The notes: a model not told the origin generated them from the letters alone. Counted from the first letter of the stretch, positions 23,396 through 31,171 are shown. The stretch: DNA of 40,326 bases from Lachnospiraceae bacterium (GCA_028692975.1 JAQUWF010000008.1:23218-63543), one strand, 5' to 3'. Made by a program: numbers and translations.

Positions 23396-24169
23396 ATGTA
23401 TATCATTTCAAAAACAAAATGCGATATTACTTGGGGGCAGATTAAAGAGGCTGCTGAAAACGGAACTGTAACAGAGCTCGTGAAAAGCGGTGATCAGATT
23501 CCTGTCACGCTTAAAAATGGGGAGTTGGTACTTTTCGATGCTACTTATGACAAAAAAGGAAAGCTGTATTTCGTAGCTCACAACTGCATCGGGGAGTGTA
23601 TGCCGATGAACTCCGAAGGTGGAAACCGTGGCGGCTGGAAAGACTGCGAAATGCGGGAATACTTACACAGCGAGATTTTACCTCTTCTGCCGGATGAACT
23701 TCAAGCGGTTATTGCGCCAACAACAATTGTGCAGGTGCTGGATGGCGAACGCGTGGAATGTCAGGATAAACTCTTTTTACTGTCTGAAACACAGATTTTT
23801 GGAGAAACGCACTATGCTGATGCCAATGGCGAACCAGAGGACACACAGCTTGATATCTTCCAAAATGAGCGTGACCGAGTAAAAGAAGAAGATGGCGAGG
23901 GAACTTACTGGTGGTGGGAGCGATCCCCTAATATCAGCAGCAGTTACATTTTCTGCTTTGTCAGCAGCAGCGGCAACGCCAACTATAACAGCGCCGACAA
24001 CTCTAGCGGCGTGGCTCCCGGCTTTTGCGTCCAGACAGAACATAAGGATAAATCTAAAGAGGAACTTGAAAAAGAACTTTTTACTCTTCGTACTAAGCTT
24101 AATGACTTAGCTGGAAATGTTACAAGAGTAATGGGCACTCTTTCCCAGATTCTCCCGAACGAAAATTGA
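23396..24169 (+). CDS. Remote DGR-diversified protein (variable protein 2)
   Basis: 257 residues from ATG 23396 after AAAGGAGG. Residues about 1-211 form a compact DUF6273/C-type-lectin-like domain: GGWKDCEMREYL, VQVLDGERVECQDKLFLLSE, GTYWWWERSP and GVAPGFCV. It resembles the C-terminal domain of the tail protein at 3115. Residues 171-211 align with TR. Unlike the tail target, a 46-residue helical tail follows VR2 (KDKSKEELEKELFTLRTKLN). The gene lies about 18 kb from the DGR, in the early operon, just after three membrane proteins. No signal peptide or membrane helix is seen. Its ligand and role are unknown. Confidence 0.88.
   Translation: MYIISKTKCDITWGQIKEAAENGTVTELVKSGDQIPVTLKNGELVLFDATYDKKGKLYFVAHNCIGECMPMNSEGGNRGGWKDCEMREYLHSEILPLLPDELQAVIAPTTIVQVLDGERVECQDKLFLLSETQIFGETHYADANGEPEDTQLDIFQNERDRVKEEDGEGTYWWWERSPNISSSYIFCFVSSSGNANYNSADNSSGVAPGFCVQTEHKDKSKEELEKELFTLRTKLNDLAGNVTRVMGTLSQILPNEN
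23906..24028 (+). repeat. DGR variable repeat 2 (VR2), remote
   Basis: 41 codons aligned without gaps to TR codons 4-44; identity stops just upstream of TGG 23909. I count 13 differences, 9 at TR adenines and 4 at TR non-adenines (codons 14, 23, 25 and 31). In all four non-adenine cases VR2 has A. The 3' end GGCGTGGCTCCCGGC is identical to VR1. No GC-rich hairpin follows it. Confidence 0.9.
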
Positions 24170-24187
24170 TATACGGAGGTGAAGCCA

Positions 24188-25420
24188 TTGATCCAATTAG
24201 GAGATATCACAAAAATTCGAGGCTCTGATGTTCCAATTGTCAATGTAATAATCGGAGGAAGCCCCTGTCAGGACTTAAGCATTGCTGGAAAACGTGCTGG
24301 TCTTGCCGGGGAGCGTTCCGGTTTATTCATGGAACAGCTTAGAATTATAAAAGAAATGAGGAAGTTAGATGAAAGCAGAAACAGAACCGGAAAAGATATC
24401 AGACCAAGATTCATGGTCTGGGAAAACGTCCCCGGAGCATTCAGCTCCAACAAAGGGGACGACTTCGGAGCAGTCCTCCAAGAAACGGTCCGCGTCGTCT
24501 GCGAAGAAGCCCCCATTGTTCCTAAACCTAAAAAAGGATGGCCAACAGCCGGATGCCTTACTGGAATGGGTAACGGGGGGGGATTCTCAATCGCTTGGCG
24601 TGTATTCGATGCACAGTTTTGGGGAGTCCCCCAACGTCGCCGTAGAATCGCACTTGTCGCAGATTTTGGAGGAAGCACCGCACCAGAAATATTATTTGAG
24701 CGAGAAAGCCTGTCGGGGTATTCTCCGCAGAGCCGAGAGGCGTGGAAAGTCTCTCCCGCCTATGCTGAAAGCTGCACTAAACGAGATGATTCAATACTGG
24801 CAGGCAATGGGGGGGGACAACCATATACCCTCAAAATCCGATCAGGGTGTGAAGGTGGAGGAAAAGGAGCTCTAATCCAGACAGACAAAAGTGCTACCCT
24901 ATCCACCCTCCAAGATCAGACACTCTTTCAACCGAAAGCATACAGTTTTGATAGTTTGGCATCTAATAGCATGAAATCATCCAATCCAAATAGTGGATGC
25001 GGAGAAGTCGAAGTTTCCAACACACTTGACACTTTTAGACCAGATCCAAGTAAAAATCAAGGTGGGATTGCAGTTGTTCAACCGACCTACTGTATTCAAG
25101 GGAACTGCATAGATCGAGCTGACACTGCAGGCTGCAATGGAAAAGGATGGACAGAGGATGTGAGTTACACGCTCAACACCATAGATCGACCTGCAGTTGT
25201 TCAGTGCTCTGCTGGGTTTTGCCCAGAGCAGAGTGAAAAAACGCACGGCATAGGGTATGAAGTCGAAAAGTCCCCCACCTTAAGAGCTGGTGTAACTCCA
25301 GCAGTTATGGCAATAGAGAACCATCCGAATGACAGCCGTGTAAAATTCACAGAAGGAAATATCGTACAAACTCTTAGTGGTCGTATGGGCACAGGGGGGG
25401 AACACTCCAATGATTCTTGA
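24188..25420 (+). CDS. Circularly permuted C5-cytosine methyltransferase, N-terminal part (frame broken)
   Basis: Preferred start TTG 24188, 8 bases after GGAGG; GTG 24179 overlaps that site. Motif IV GGSPCQDLSIAGKRAGLAGERSGLF (catalytic Cys), motif VI VWENVPGAF and motif VIII WGVPQRRRRIALVADF appear in order, but there is no motif I at the N-terminus. A long target-recognition segment of repeated modules follows (KSATLSTLQDQTLF, VSYTLNTIDRPAV, KSPTLRAGVTPAV, VQTLSGRMGTGG). The frame fails at a G7 tract (25394-25400) and stops at 25420; six or nine Gs would continue into coherent sequence. G8 tracts at 24575 and 24809 are in frame. Confidence 0.85.
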   Translation: MIQLGDITKIRGSDVPIVNVIIGGSPCQDLSIAGKRAGLAGERSGLFMEQLRIIKEMRKLDESRNRTGKDIRPRFMVWENVPGAFSSNKGDDFGAVLQETVRVVCEEAPIVPKPKKGWPTAGCLTGMGNGGGFSIAWRVFDAQFWGVPQRRRRIALVADFGGSTAPEILFERESLSGYSPQSREAWKVSPAYAESCTKRDDSILAGNGGGQPYTLKIRSGCEGGGKGALIQTDKSATLSTLQDQTLFQPKAYSFDSLASNSMKSSNPNSGCGEVEVSNTLDTFRPDPSKNQGGIAVVQPTYCIQGNCIDRADTAGCNGKGWTEDVSYTLNTIDRPAVVQCSAGFCPEQSEKTHGIGYEVEKSPTLRAGVTPAVMAIENHPNDSRVKFTEGNIVQTLSGRMGTGGEHSNDS

Positions 25421-25632
25421 ATGCTACAGCCAAGATGCTTATGACAAATATACTGAAAATCAAGTCAGCTCAACCCTCAAAGAAGCTGGTGGCAGTTATG
25501 GGGGGGGGACTGAAACCATTATTGTATCAAGACAAGGTTGGTAGCTTATGTGCTAGAGACTCTAAAGGAATCGGTAATCAGTATGTCGATGAAAACAAAT
25601 TGATTGTATGCAAAATAGGAGCAGAAAAATGA
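25401..25632 (+). pseudogene. C5 methyltransferase target-recognition segment in shifted frames
   Basis: After the G7 tract the frame from 25401 reads NTPMILECYSQDAYDKYTEN and VSSTLKEAGGSYGGG, a further repeat module. Near a G9 tract (25500-25508) sense moves to another frame reading YQDKVGSLCARDSKGIGNQY, ending at TGA 25630. An eight-G tract would join the two; a small indel just after IIV is an alternative. This is the middle of the C5 methyltransferase, not a separate gene. Confidence 0.7.
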
Positions 25633-25674
25633 TAAATGAATCTATAACAATACCGAGGGGGGGGGACATATTCA

Positions 25675-26232
25675 ATGACGACAGGCGAATACATGACTAT
25701 ATCTGAAGATCAGACCTCCACTCTTTTAGCAAGGGACCACAAAGACCCTCCATGCGTAAGTTACCAGAATGTAACCGGTCCACTTATGGCAAATTCACAT
25801 CCTGGGAGCTATACCGGACAGGATGCCCAGAATGACATGCTTGTCGCTGGTATGGAGGATCAGCATTACATAGTCCGAAGATTAACACCTCTTGAGTGCG
25901 AACGGCTGCAAGGCTTCCCAGACCAATGGACTGACATTGGAAAATGGATTGACACAAAGGGAAAAACGCACAAAGAGGCTGATGGCCCAAGGTACAAAAG
26001 TTTAGGAAATAGCATTGCTATCCCACCGTGGTTTTATGTTCTGCAGAAACTGTCTATCTGTTGTGGAGCTGATTGTACCATGGCAAGTTTATTTGACGGA
26101 ATCGGGGGTTTTCCGCTCATCTGGGAATCTCTTAACGGGGAGGGTTCTTGTCTCTGGGCAAGTGAAATTGAAGAGTTTCCTATCGCCGTGACAGAGAAAC
26201 GCTTTTCAGAGGAAGTAAATAGTGAGCATTGA
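25675..26232 (+). CDS. C5-cytosine methyltransferase, C-terminal part with motifs IX, X and I
   Basis: Coherent from GGTYSMTTGEYM at a G9 tract (25657-25665), then QTSTLLARDHKDPP, motif IX RRLTPLECERLQGFPDQW, motif X RYKSLGNSIAIPPWFYVLQ, and finally motif I SLFDGIGGFPLIWESL with the acidic WASEIEEF. Motif I (SAM binding) at the C-terminus shows circular permutation, known in a minority of C5 methyltransferases. Stop codons separate it from the preceding segment. It overlaps the Dam-type gene by 11 bases. The ATG at 26080 could allow a separate motif I fragment. Confidence 0.82.
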   Translation: MTTGEYMTISEDQTSTLLARDHKDPPCVSYQNVTGPLMANSHPGSYTGQDAQNDMLVAGMEDQHYIVRRLTPLECERLQGFPDQWTDIGKWIDTKGKTHKEADGPRYKSLGNSIAIPPWFYVLQKLSICCGADCTMASLFDGIGGFPLIWESLNGEGSCLWASEIEEFPIAVTEKRFSEEVNSEH

Positions 26233-26821
26233 CCTCTATCAGGGGGACTGCTTAGAGGTAATGAAACAAATACCAGACAATAGCATTGACATGGTTTTGT
26301 GCGACTTACCTTATGGGACCACTCAATGTAAATGGGATGTGATTATCCCATTCGATGTCCTCTGGCAGCAGTATAACCGTATCGTGAAAAAGAATGGAGC
26401 TATCTGTTTATTTGGCACAGAGCCATTTTCCTCCCATTTAAGGCTTTCCAATATCAAGGCCTATAAATATGACTGGGTGTGGGATAAAGTCAAAGGAACG
26501 GGGTTTTTGAACGCCAAAAAGCAACCTATGAGAAACCATGAACTGGTATCCGTTTTTTATAGAAAGCAATGCAGTTATAATCCCCAAAAGACCACAGGAC
26601 ACCTACTTAAAAAGACCTACCGCTCTTCCAAACTGCAGACCGATGTATACGGTAATATGAAGAATGGGACACAGTATGAATCGACAGAACGTTACCCCCG
26701 AAGCATACAGGTATTCTCATCTGACACCCAGATATCTTCTTTGCATCCGACACAGAAACCTATAGACCTTCTTATCTATCTGATCAAAACATATACGATG
26801 GGGGGGGGACACCATACTTGA
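26222..26821 (+). CDS. Dam-type DNA methyltransferase, truncated by a G9 tract
   Basis: GTG 26222 overlaps the C5 methyltransferase stop. Motif [36 protein letters not shown] and [11 protein letters not shown] match N6-adenine/N4-cytosine methyltransferases with motif IV first. The frame stops at 26821 after a tract of nine Gs (26800-26808). Eight Gs would give [20 protein letters not shown], restoring motif I. As written the product lacks the SAM-binding motif and should be inactive. Confidence 0.88.
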   Translation: MSIDLYQGDCLEVMKQIPDNSIDMVLCDLPYGTTQCKWDVIIPFDVLWQQYNRIVKKNGAICLFGTEPFSSHLRLSNIKAYKYDWVWDKVKGTGFLNAKKQPMRNHELVSVFYRKQCSYNPQKTTGHLLKKTYRSSKLQTDVYGNMKNGTQYESTERYPRSIQVFSSDTQISSLHPTQKPIDLLIYLIKTYTMGGGHHT

Positions 26822-26981
26822 CAACTGCATGGGTTCTGGAAGCACCGGTGTTGCCTGCATCATTACCGGAAGAAATTTTATAGGCATAGAGAAAGAAACG
26901 AAATATTATGAGACTGCAAAAACACGAATTGAAAATGTGCTGGCAGTCGTGGGAGGTGCTACACAGCATGAAGATCCATAA
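26808..26981 (+). pseudogene. C-terminal SAM-binding part of the Dam-type methyltransferase, out of frame
   Basis: Reads [17 protein letters not shown] then [20 protein letters not shown], the classic motif I and following helix of adenine methyltransferases, ending at TAA 26979-26981. It has no start of its own and overlaps the next gene's start by 14 bases, as expected for the intact operon. Confidence 0.82.
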
Positions 26982-27177
26982 TATCCCGATCGGCTGCATG
27001 ATAAGGTACAGATTATTTGCTGTTCACTCTCCGAGCAATTGGGAATGTCCGTTATACCTTAAACGATGTAAGAAATGTAAGACCTACATTGGTAGAGCCG
27101 ATGTACAGAGAAAACAAATAGAAATTGTAGGTAAGGCTCTTTCCAAGGGCTTTGCTGATGGAATAAAAGGGAGATGA
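26968..27177 (+). CDS. Small basic protein with CxxC
   Basis: 69 residues from ATG 26968 with GGGAGG upstream; a longer frame from 26908 lies inside the methyltransferase. It contains [17 protein letters not shown] and a helical end. Possibly a small zinc-binding protein. Function unknown. Confidence 0.55.
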   Translation: MKIHNIPIGCMIRYRLFAVHSPSNWECPLYLKRCKKCKTYIGRADVQRKQIEIVGKALSKGFADGIKGR

Positions 27178-27181
27178 TTTT

Positions 27182-27637
27182 ATGATTGTATTGTTTCATG
27201 GAACATACGAATATTTGAGTAACTTTTTTGACTTCTGCCCTGTTCATTATGATGGGCTGACCTATCGTAACAGTGAGTCTGCATATCAAGCAGCTAAATC
27301 AGTCAGTTTGGTGGAAAAAGTTCATTTTGTGAACGTTTCTCCCAGAAAGGCAAAGAGAATGGGAAAATCCGTTCTCATGCGCTCCGATTGGGATAGTGTG
27401 AAGGGCGGCATAATGGCAGACATCGTACACGCTAAATTTTCCCAGCACCCAGAGCTTGCAGCATTGCTTATAGCTACCGGAGATGAATATTTGGAGGAAG
27501 GAAACTACTGGCATGACAACTACTTTGGAGATTGTAAGTGTCCAAAGTGTGAGGGTATTCAAGGCGAGAATGTACTTGGGTACGCCCTAATGGGCGAACG
27601 AAGGAGGCTACAAGATGAAGCGATCCAGACGAATTGA
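27182..27637 (+). CDS. NADAR-domain protein (YbiA-like)
   Basis: 151 residues from ATG 27182, with GGGAGATG upstream. The family pattern is clear: EYLSNFFDFCPVHYDGLTYRNSESAYQAAKS, then RKAKRMGK, MADIVHAKFSQHPEL, LLIATGDEYLEEG and NYWHDNYFGDC. NADAR proteins bind or hydrolyse ADP-ribose-type N-glycosidic bonds; some reverse ADP-ribosylation of DNA guanine. A CKCPKC insert near residue 120 may bind zinc. In a phage it may repair or block NAD/ADP-ribose-based defences (inference). Confidence 0.9.
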   Translation: MIVLFHGTYEYLSNFFDFCPVHYDGLTYRNSESAYQAAKSVSLVEKVHFVNVSPRKAKRMGKSVLMRSDWDSVKGGIMADIVHAKFSQHPELAALLIATGDEYLEEGNYWHDNYFGDCKCPKCEGIQGENVLGYALMGERRRLQDEAIQTN

Positions 27638-27824
27638 AAATGTATGTTGCACAGTGGAATCTTTGAAAGATAGTATTTCAAGGTACGATGATGCAGATGA
27701 AAAGAAAAACACCACCTGTGGGTATGGACCTATCAGTAATGTGGACAGTCGTTCTTCTATTATAAGGAGATGTATGGTTGCCCGTGAAGAACTTCTCCAG
27801 ATTATGAAAAGTTTGGAGGACTGA
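27615..27824 (+). CDS. Small phage protein (69 residues)
   Basis: ATG 27615 after AAGGAGG, overlapping the NADAR gene by 23 bases. It reads MKRSRRIENVCCTVESLKDSI with a helical C-terminus. No family recognised. Confidence 0.6.
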   Translation: MKRSRRIENVCCTVESLKDSISRYDDADEKKNTTCGYGPISNVDSRSSIIRRCMVAREELLQIMKSLED

Positions 27825-27826
27825 TT

Positions 27827-28147
27827 ATGGGCAGAGCTGAACACCGCCGGGCTGAACGGAAAAACCGTATTGAGAATAAAAAAGGAAAAGTTTATCTTCG
27901 CCCTGGCGATATAAAGAAAATGAAAGAAGATATTACCAGTGACGTTGCAAAATTTGATGTTGAGGTGCTACTGACCTGCTTTGCACAGGTATTACACGAT
28001 CAATATGGCTTCGGTCACACTCGTGTCATGCGCGCATTGGCGGCTGTGGATGAAACCTTTGGCAAAGTCTTGAACGATGAACTGTTGGTATCGGATATGC
28101 AAAAACGATTAGAGGATGAGGTCGGCGTAACAATACGCTGCGATTAA
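27827..28147 (+). CDS. Small early phage protein (106 residues)
   Basis: ATG 27827 with TGGAGG upstream. It has a strongly basic N-terminus (RAEHRRAERKNRIENKKGK) and a helical domain (VEVLLTCFAQVLHDQYGFGHTRVMRAL). It may bind nucleic acid. Function unknown. Confidence 0.65.
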   Translation: MGRAEHRRAERKNRIENKKGKVYLRPGDIKKMKEDITSDVAKFDVEVLLTCFAQVLHDQYGFGHTRVMRALAAVDETFGKVLNDELLVSDMQKRLEDEVGVTIRCD

Positions 28148-28160
28148 GGAGGAAAGCACT

Positions 28161-28889
28161 ATGAATGTAAATTTTGAAAATGTAACAAAAGAACAGGCTG
28201 CTACTCTCACAGAGTTATATGCGGCATTGAAAGAACCGGGTGTTGGTATCGGGGAATTTTCTGATGGGTATCACACTTTTAACGAACTGTACCATCACAG
28301 ATCCATTTTGTTTGCATCTCTGTGTAATGCCCATCCAGATATCGCTTGGAAGTCAAAGAAGCATGATACGGGGGACATGTACAGTGGGATGTTTATTGTC
28401 GGCATTCAGACACCCGATGGACAGGCGACCTACCATTACAACATCGATCCATATTGGGAGATATTCAAAGTGCCAGAGTTAGAGGCTGCGCCTAAATACG
28501 ATGGTCACACCCCTGTTGACGCTCTGGACAGAATCAGCAAATTAAGTTTCGGATTAAAAGAATATGATCCAAATTTATGCCACTCTGATAATTTACAGAC
28601 TATCAAGGTAACACTGATGTGCTGGGAGTTCGTAGGACACGTTTACATGAAACTTGGAGGTAATTGCAAAGGTCGATCTCTGCTGGACTTTGATTTTGAT
28701 TGTGAGTCAGACTTTGACACCCCATCTACTCACAATGATTGTAATTTGCATTATCACGAAAATGGAGACTTTTTCTCTTATACGCTCCGTGATGCCGCGG
28801 GTAACGAGTTAGAGGGCGAACGCGATGCATCTGAAATGAATGATTTGATTACTGGAATTGAAATTATCGCAGTAGAACCGGAGGATTAA
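28161..28889 (+). CDS. Hypothetical phage protein (242 residues)
   Basis: ATG 28161 after AAGGAGG. The region FNELYHHRSILFASLCNAHPDIAWKSKKHDTGDMYSGMF and GIQTPDGQATYHYNIDPYWE resembles a phage domain often annotated as unknown with a conserved WKSKxHxDGxMF pattern. The second half is acidic and beta-rich. No catalytic site is assignable. Confidence 0.7.
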   Translation: MNVNFENVTKEQAATLTELYAALKEPGVGIGEFSDGYHTFNELYHHRSILFASLCNAHPDIAWKSKKHDTGDMYSGMFIVGIQTPDGQATYHYNIDPYWEIFKVPELEAAPKYDGHTPVDALDRISKLSFGLKEYDPNLCHSDNLQTIKVTLMCWEFVGHVYMKLGGNCKGRSLLDFDFDCESDFDTPSTHNDCNLHYHENGDFFSYTLRDAAGNELEGERDASEMNDLITGIEIIAVEPED

Positions 28890-28893
28890 GCGT

Positions 28894-29232
28894 ATGGCAC
28901 AGAATTTTAAATATGGACAGCTTCTGATTTCAAGAAAAGAAATGAAGGTTCAAAAGGCCTTATCCGAGGAAGAAGAAATTCTCCCCATTGGAAATAAGGT
29001 AGTGATCGGATTTGATGGCCTTGCACACCATCTGCAAAATGGCATGATACAGCCTATGGCAAAGGACTGTGTCATTGCTGGGCATTCCAGCACAGGGATA
29101 GTCGAAGCTCTGTATGGGTATCTCCGCACCTGGCTGCCCTTGTCAGATATGATGGAGGCATACGATGTAACCGAGGATGAATTTAAAGAAAAATGTATAG
29201 AAGCCCTGGAAGAAATTGGGTTGTATGAATAG
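28894..29232 (+). CDS. Hypothetical phage protein (112 residues)
   Basis: ATG 28894 follows GGAGGATTAAGCGT. Contains IGFDGLAHHLQNGMIQPMAKD and an acidic C-terminal helix (YDVTEDEFKEKCIEALEEIG). No family is recognised. Confidence 0.65.
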   Translation: MAQNFKYGQLLISRKEMKVQKALSEEEEILPIGNKVVIGFDGLAHHLQNGMIQPMAKDCVIAGHSSTGIVEALYGYLRTWLPLSDMMEAYDVTEDEFKEKCIEALEEIGLYE

Positions 29233-29243
29233 GAGGAAATACT

Positions 29244-29840
29244 ATGGGAAGTATCGTTGATTGCTTTGCAAAGGAAGATCGTGTTGAGGTCAAGTTTTCT
29301 GACTTCTACAACCTCATTAAGCAAAGTGCTAAAGAGGAATTATTGGAGAATGCCATTCAGTGCCGTGTGCCGTATGAGTTTATGACAACCATGATAACCG
29401 GAAAGAATGATCTGCTGGCGGCTTATGAGGACATAGGACTCACTCCCGATAAGATTAGAGAGATCGACCTCATGTATGCGGATGTGTGTAAGGATGTAGA
29501 GACATTACGCAAGAAGAATGAGGAACTGCAGGAGCTACTGGCCAAATCAGCTACACAAAATGATGCGATGGGTCTGACTGCAGATAAGTGTCCAGATGGA
29601 TTACAAAGTTGTGCCGATTGCGAAGATGCCCCATGCGATCTTACTCCGGCGGTTGCTGAACCAATGGGGGGGGAGTCTCAAAACGAAAAGCCCCAGAAAT
29701 CCATTGACATCGGTAAAATATTAGTTCTTAAAAAGGCAGGCTGGAAAATAAAGGACATAGCCTCTGAAATGAAAATGGAACCACAGGCGGTATCCAATGC
29801 CCTCTACCGGCATCGAAAGAATATGGAGGAAACAAAATAG
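29244..29840 (+). CDS. Phage protein with coiled coil and C-terminal HTH; G8 tract inside
   Basis: 198 residues from ATG 29244 after AGGAGG. A helical N-terminal region, a coiled coil (YADVCKDVETLRKKNEELQELL), a cysteine patch (CPDGLQSCADCEDAPC) and a C-terminal HTH (DIGKILVLKKAGWKIKDIASEMKMEPQAVSNAL) are visible. A G8 tract (29666-29673) encodes Gly-Gly just before the HTH and is in frame; a one-base change would remove the DNA-binding part. Confidence 0.7.
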   Translation: MGSIVDCFAKEDRVEVKFSDFYNLIKQSAKEELLENAIQCRVPYEFMTTMITGKNDLLAAYEDIGLTPDKIREIDLMYADVCKDVETLRKKNEELQELLAKSATQNDAMGLTADKCPDGLQSCADCEDAPCDLTPAVAEPMGGESQNEKPQKSIDIGKILVLKKAGWKIKDIASEMKMEPQAVSNALYRHRKNMEETK

Positions 29841-30177
29841 TGAAGAATTGCAAAGTTGACATCTTGGGAACAGAATACACTATCTTATTCCGGCACGCTT
29901 CAAAAGATAACTTTTTGAAAGATTCGGATGGATATGTTGATAAATCGACAAAAAAATAGTTATTGGGAAAAAGGAACCCGATTGTGAATTGGACAACTTT
30001 AAGGTGTACCAGCGCAAAGTGGTAAGGCATGAAATCGTTCATGCCTACCTGGAAGAATCTGGTTTGTCTGCAAACTTTGAAATGAAGCCATTGGGAATCC
30101 CTGAAACCATCGTAGACTGGGTTGCTATTCAAGCACCAAAGATGTTTAAGACGTTTAAGGAGTTGAATGTGCTATGA
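29840..30177 (+). CDS. HExxH zinc-peptidase-like protein with -1 frameshift at A7
   Basis: GTG 29840 overlaps the previous stop. The first frame reads CKVDILGTEYTILFRH ... GYVDKSTKK and hits TAG 29957 right after A AAA AAA (29950-29956). In the -1 frame sense continues IVIGKKEPDCELDNFKVYQRK and RHEIVHAYLEESGL (HExxH metal site) to 30177. The two parts form one protein of about 112 residues typical of small phage metallopeptidase-like proteins. It is either a one-base deletion or a programmed -1 shift at a perfect slippery heptamer. Confidence 0.7.
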
Positions 30178-30575
30178 GAAAAATCGATTGTATCGGATGT
30201 TTTGGCGCGGCTGATTGCGCTTGCGAAGAATGCAGAAAGGTTACTAATATGACAGGAAATGAATACCAACAGCTGGCAATGCGTACAGCAAATAAGGCTT
30301 GCCGTAATTTATCTAATGTTGGGTTAGGCTTATCCGGGGAAGCTGGAGAATGCTCTGATATGATTAAAAAGCATTTACATCATGGGCATGATCTGGATAC
30401 GGACCATCTAAAAAAGGAGCTTGGCGATGTACTCTGGTATGTCGCTCTCGGCTGTGACTTGATTGGCTGTACACTTGATGAAGTAATGCAGCTGAACATA
30501 GATAAATTGAAAGCCAGATACCCGGAAGGATTTGATACAGACAAATCCCTGCACCGTGCAGAGGGGGATATCTGA
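30174..30575 (+). CDS. MazG-like nucleotide pyrophosphohydrolase with N-terminal cysteine cluster
   Basis: 133 residues from ATG 30174 (overlap with the previous stop). Residues about 1-25 hold a cysteine-rich element (IDCIGCFGAADCACEECRK). The remainder is an all-alpha MazG-type domain: GLSGEAGECSDMIKKHLHHG (ExxE) and LKKELGDVLWYVALGCDLIG (ExxD). Such enzymes hydrolyse NTPs or alarmone-like nucleotides. ATG 30249 could start the enzyme alone. Confidence 0.82.
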   Translation: MRKIDCIGCFGAADCACEECRKVTNMTGNEYQQLAMRTANKACRNLSNVGLGLSGEAGECSDMIKKHLHHGHDLDTDHLKKELGDVLWYVALGCDLIGCTLDEVMQLNIDKLKARYPEGFDTDKSLHRAEGDI

Positions 30576-31171
30576 TGTGTTACAAAGAAAATTATATACG
30601 GTACAATGGTGCCGGTTACTATGATGAAACTGCCTATAAGGCAATGCAGACAATGGATAGGGGGGGGACTTCTAAAATGGAAAACGTAAACCGCGGAGAA
30701 ATATGGGAAATGGAAACAAATAACGGAGCTCGTGAGGTGCTGGTGGTACAGACTTATGAGCGATACGCTACTATCCTTATGCTGTTTGATACAGAGCAGA
30801 ATGAGAATGATGTGGCAATTAAGAGCCGTGGACTCATGCACACAGATTGTGGCAGAATCAGCTATTGCTTCTACGATCGCATGAATGAATTTGTCAGAGC
30901 TTTGTCAAGTGAGGAAATGGACAGCGTATTATATCAGATCAGTTTGACTTTGGATCTCCCAGCAGATGTCGGCGCTGAACCGGGCGAGGCATATACTGCT
31001 ACACCGCCGATGCAAGAGAATAATTCCGAATTTGTTGCTGAAGCTTCGGATGATGAACAGGAAGTCAGACAGATGCTCATGGACTCTGCTCTTGAATTGG
31101 AAGGAGTAACCAGAGAACGAAATGTATATAAAGACCTTTACGAACAACTCTTGAACCGCATTGTTAAATAG
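30575..31171 (+). CDS. PemK/MazF-like protein, fused in this state to a small GYxDxTAY leader
   Basis: The frame opens at ATG 30575 and runs 198 residues; the enzyme-like part begins at ATG 30677. The leader (YNGAGYYDETAYKAMQTMDR) resembles the separate small gene at 31779 (YYNQSGYPDPTAYHGM). A G8 tract (30660-30667) joins the two in frame. With nine Gs the leader would end GDF then TAA, one base before ATG 30677. The main domain, NRGEIWEMETNNGAREVLVVQ, SRGLMHTDCGRISYCF and an acidic tail, suggests a PemK/MazF-fold protein. Toxin activity is not shown. Confidence 0.65.
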   Translation: MCYKENYIRYNGAGYYDETAYKAMQTMDRGGTSKMENVNRGEIWEMETNNGAREVLVVQTYERYATILMLFDTEQNENDVAIKSRGLMHTDCGRISYCFYDRMNEFVRALSSEEMDSVLYQISLTLDLPADVGAEPGEAYTATPPMQENNSEFVAEASDDEQEVRQMLMDSALELEGVTRERNVYKDLYEQLLNRIVK

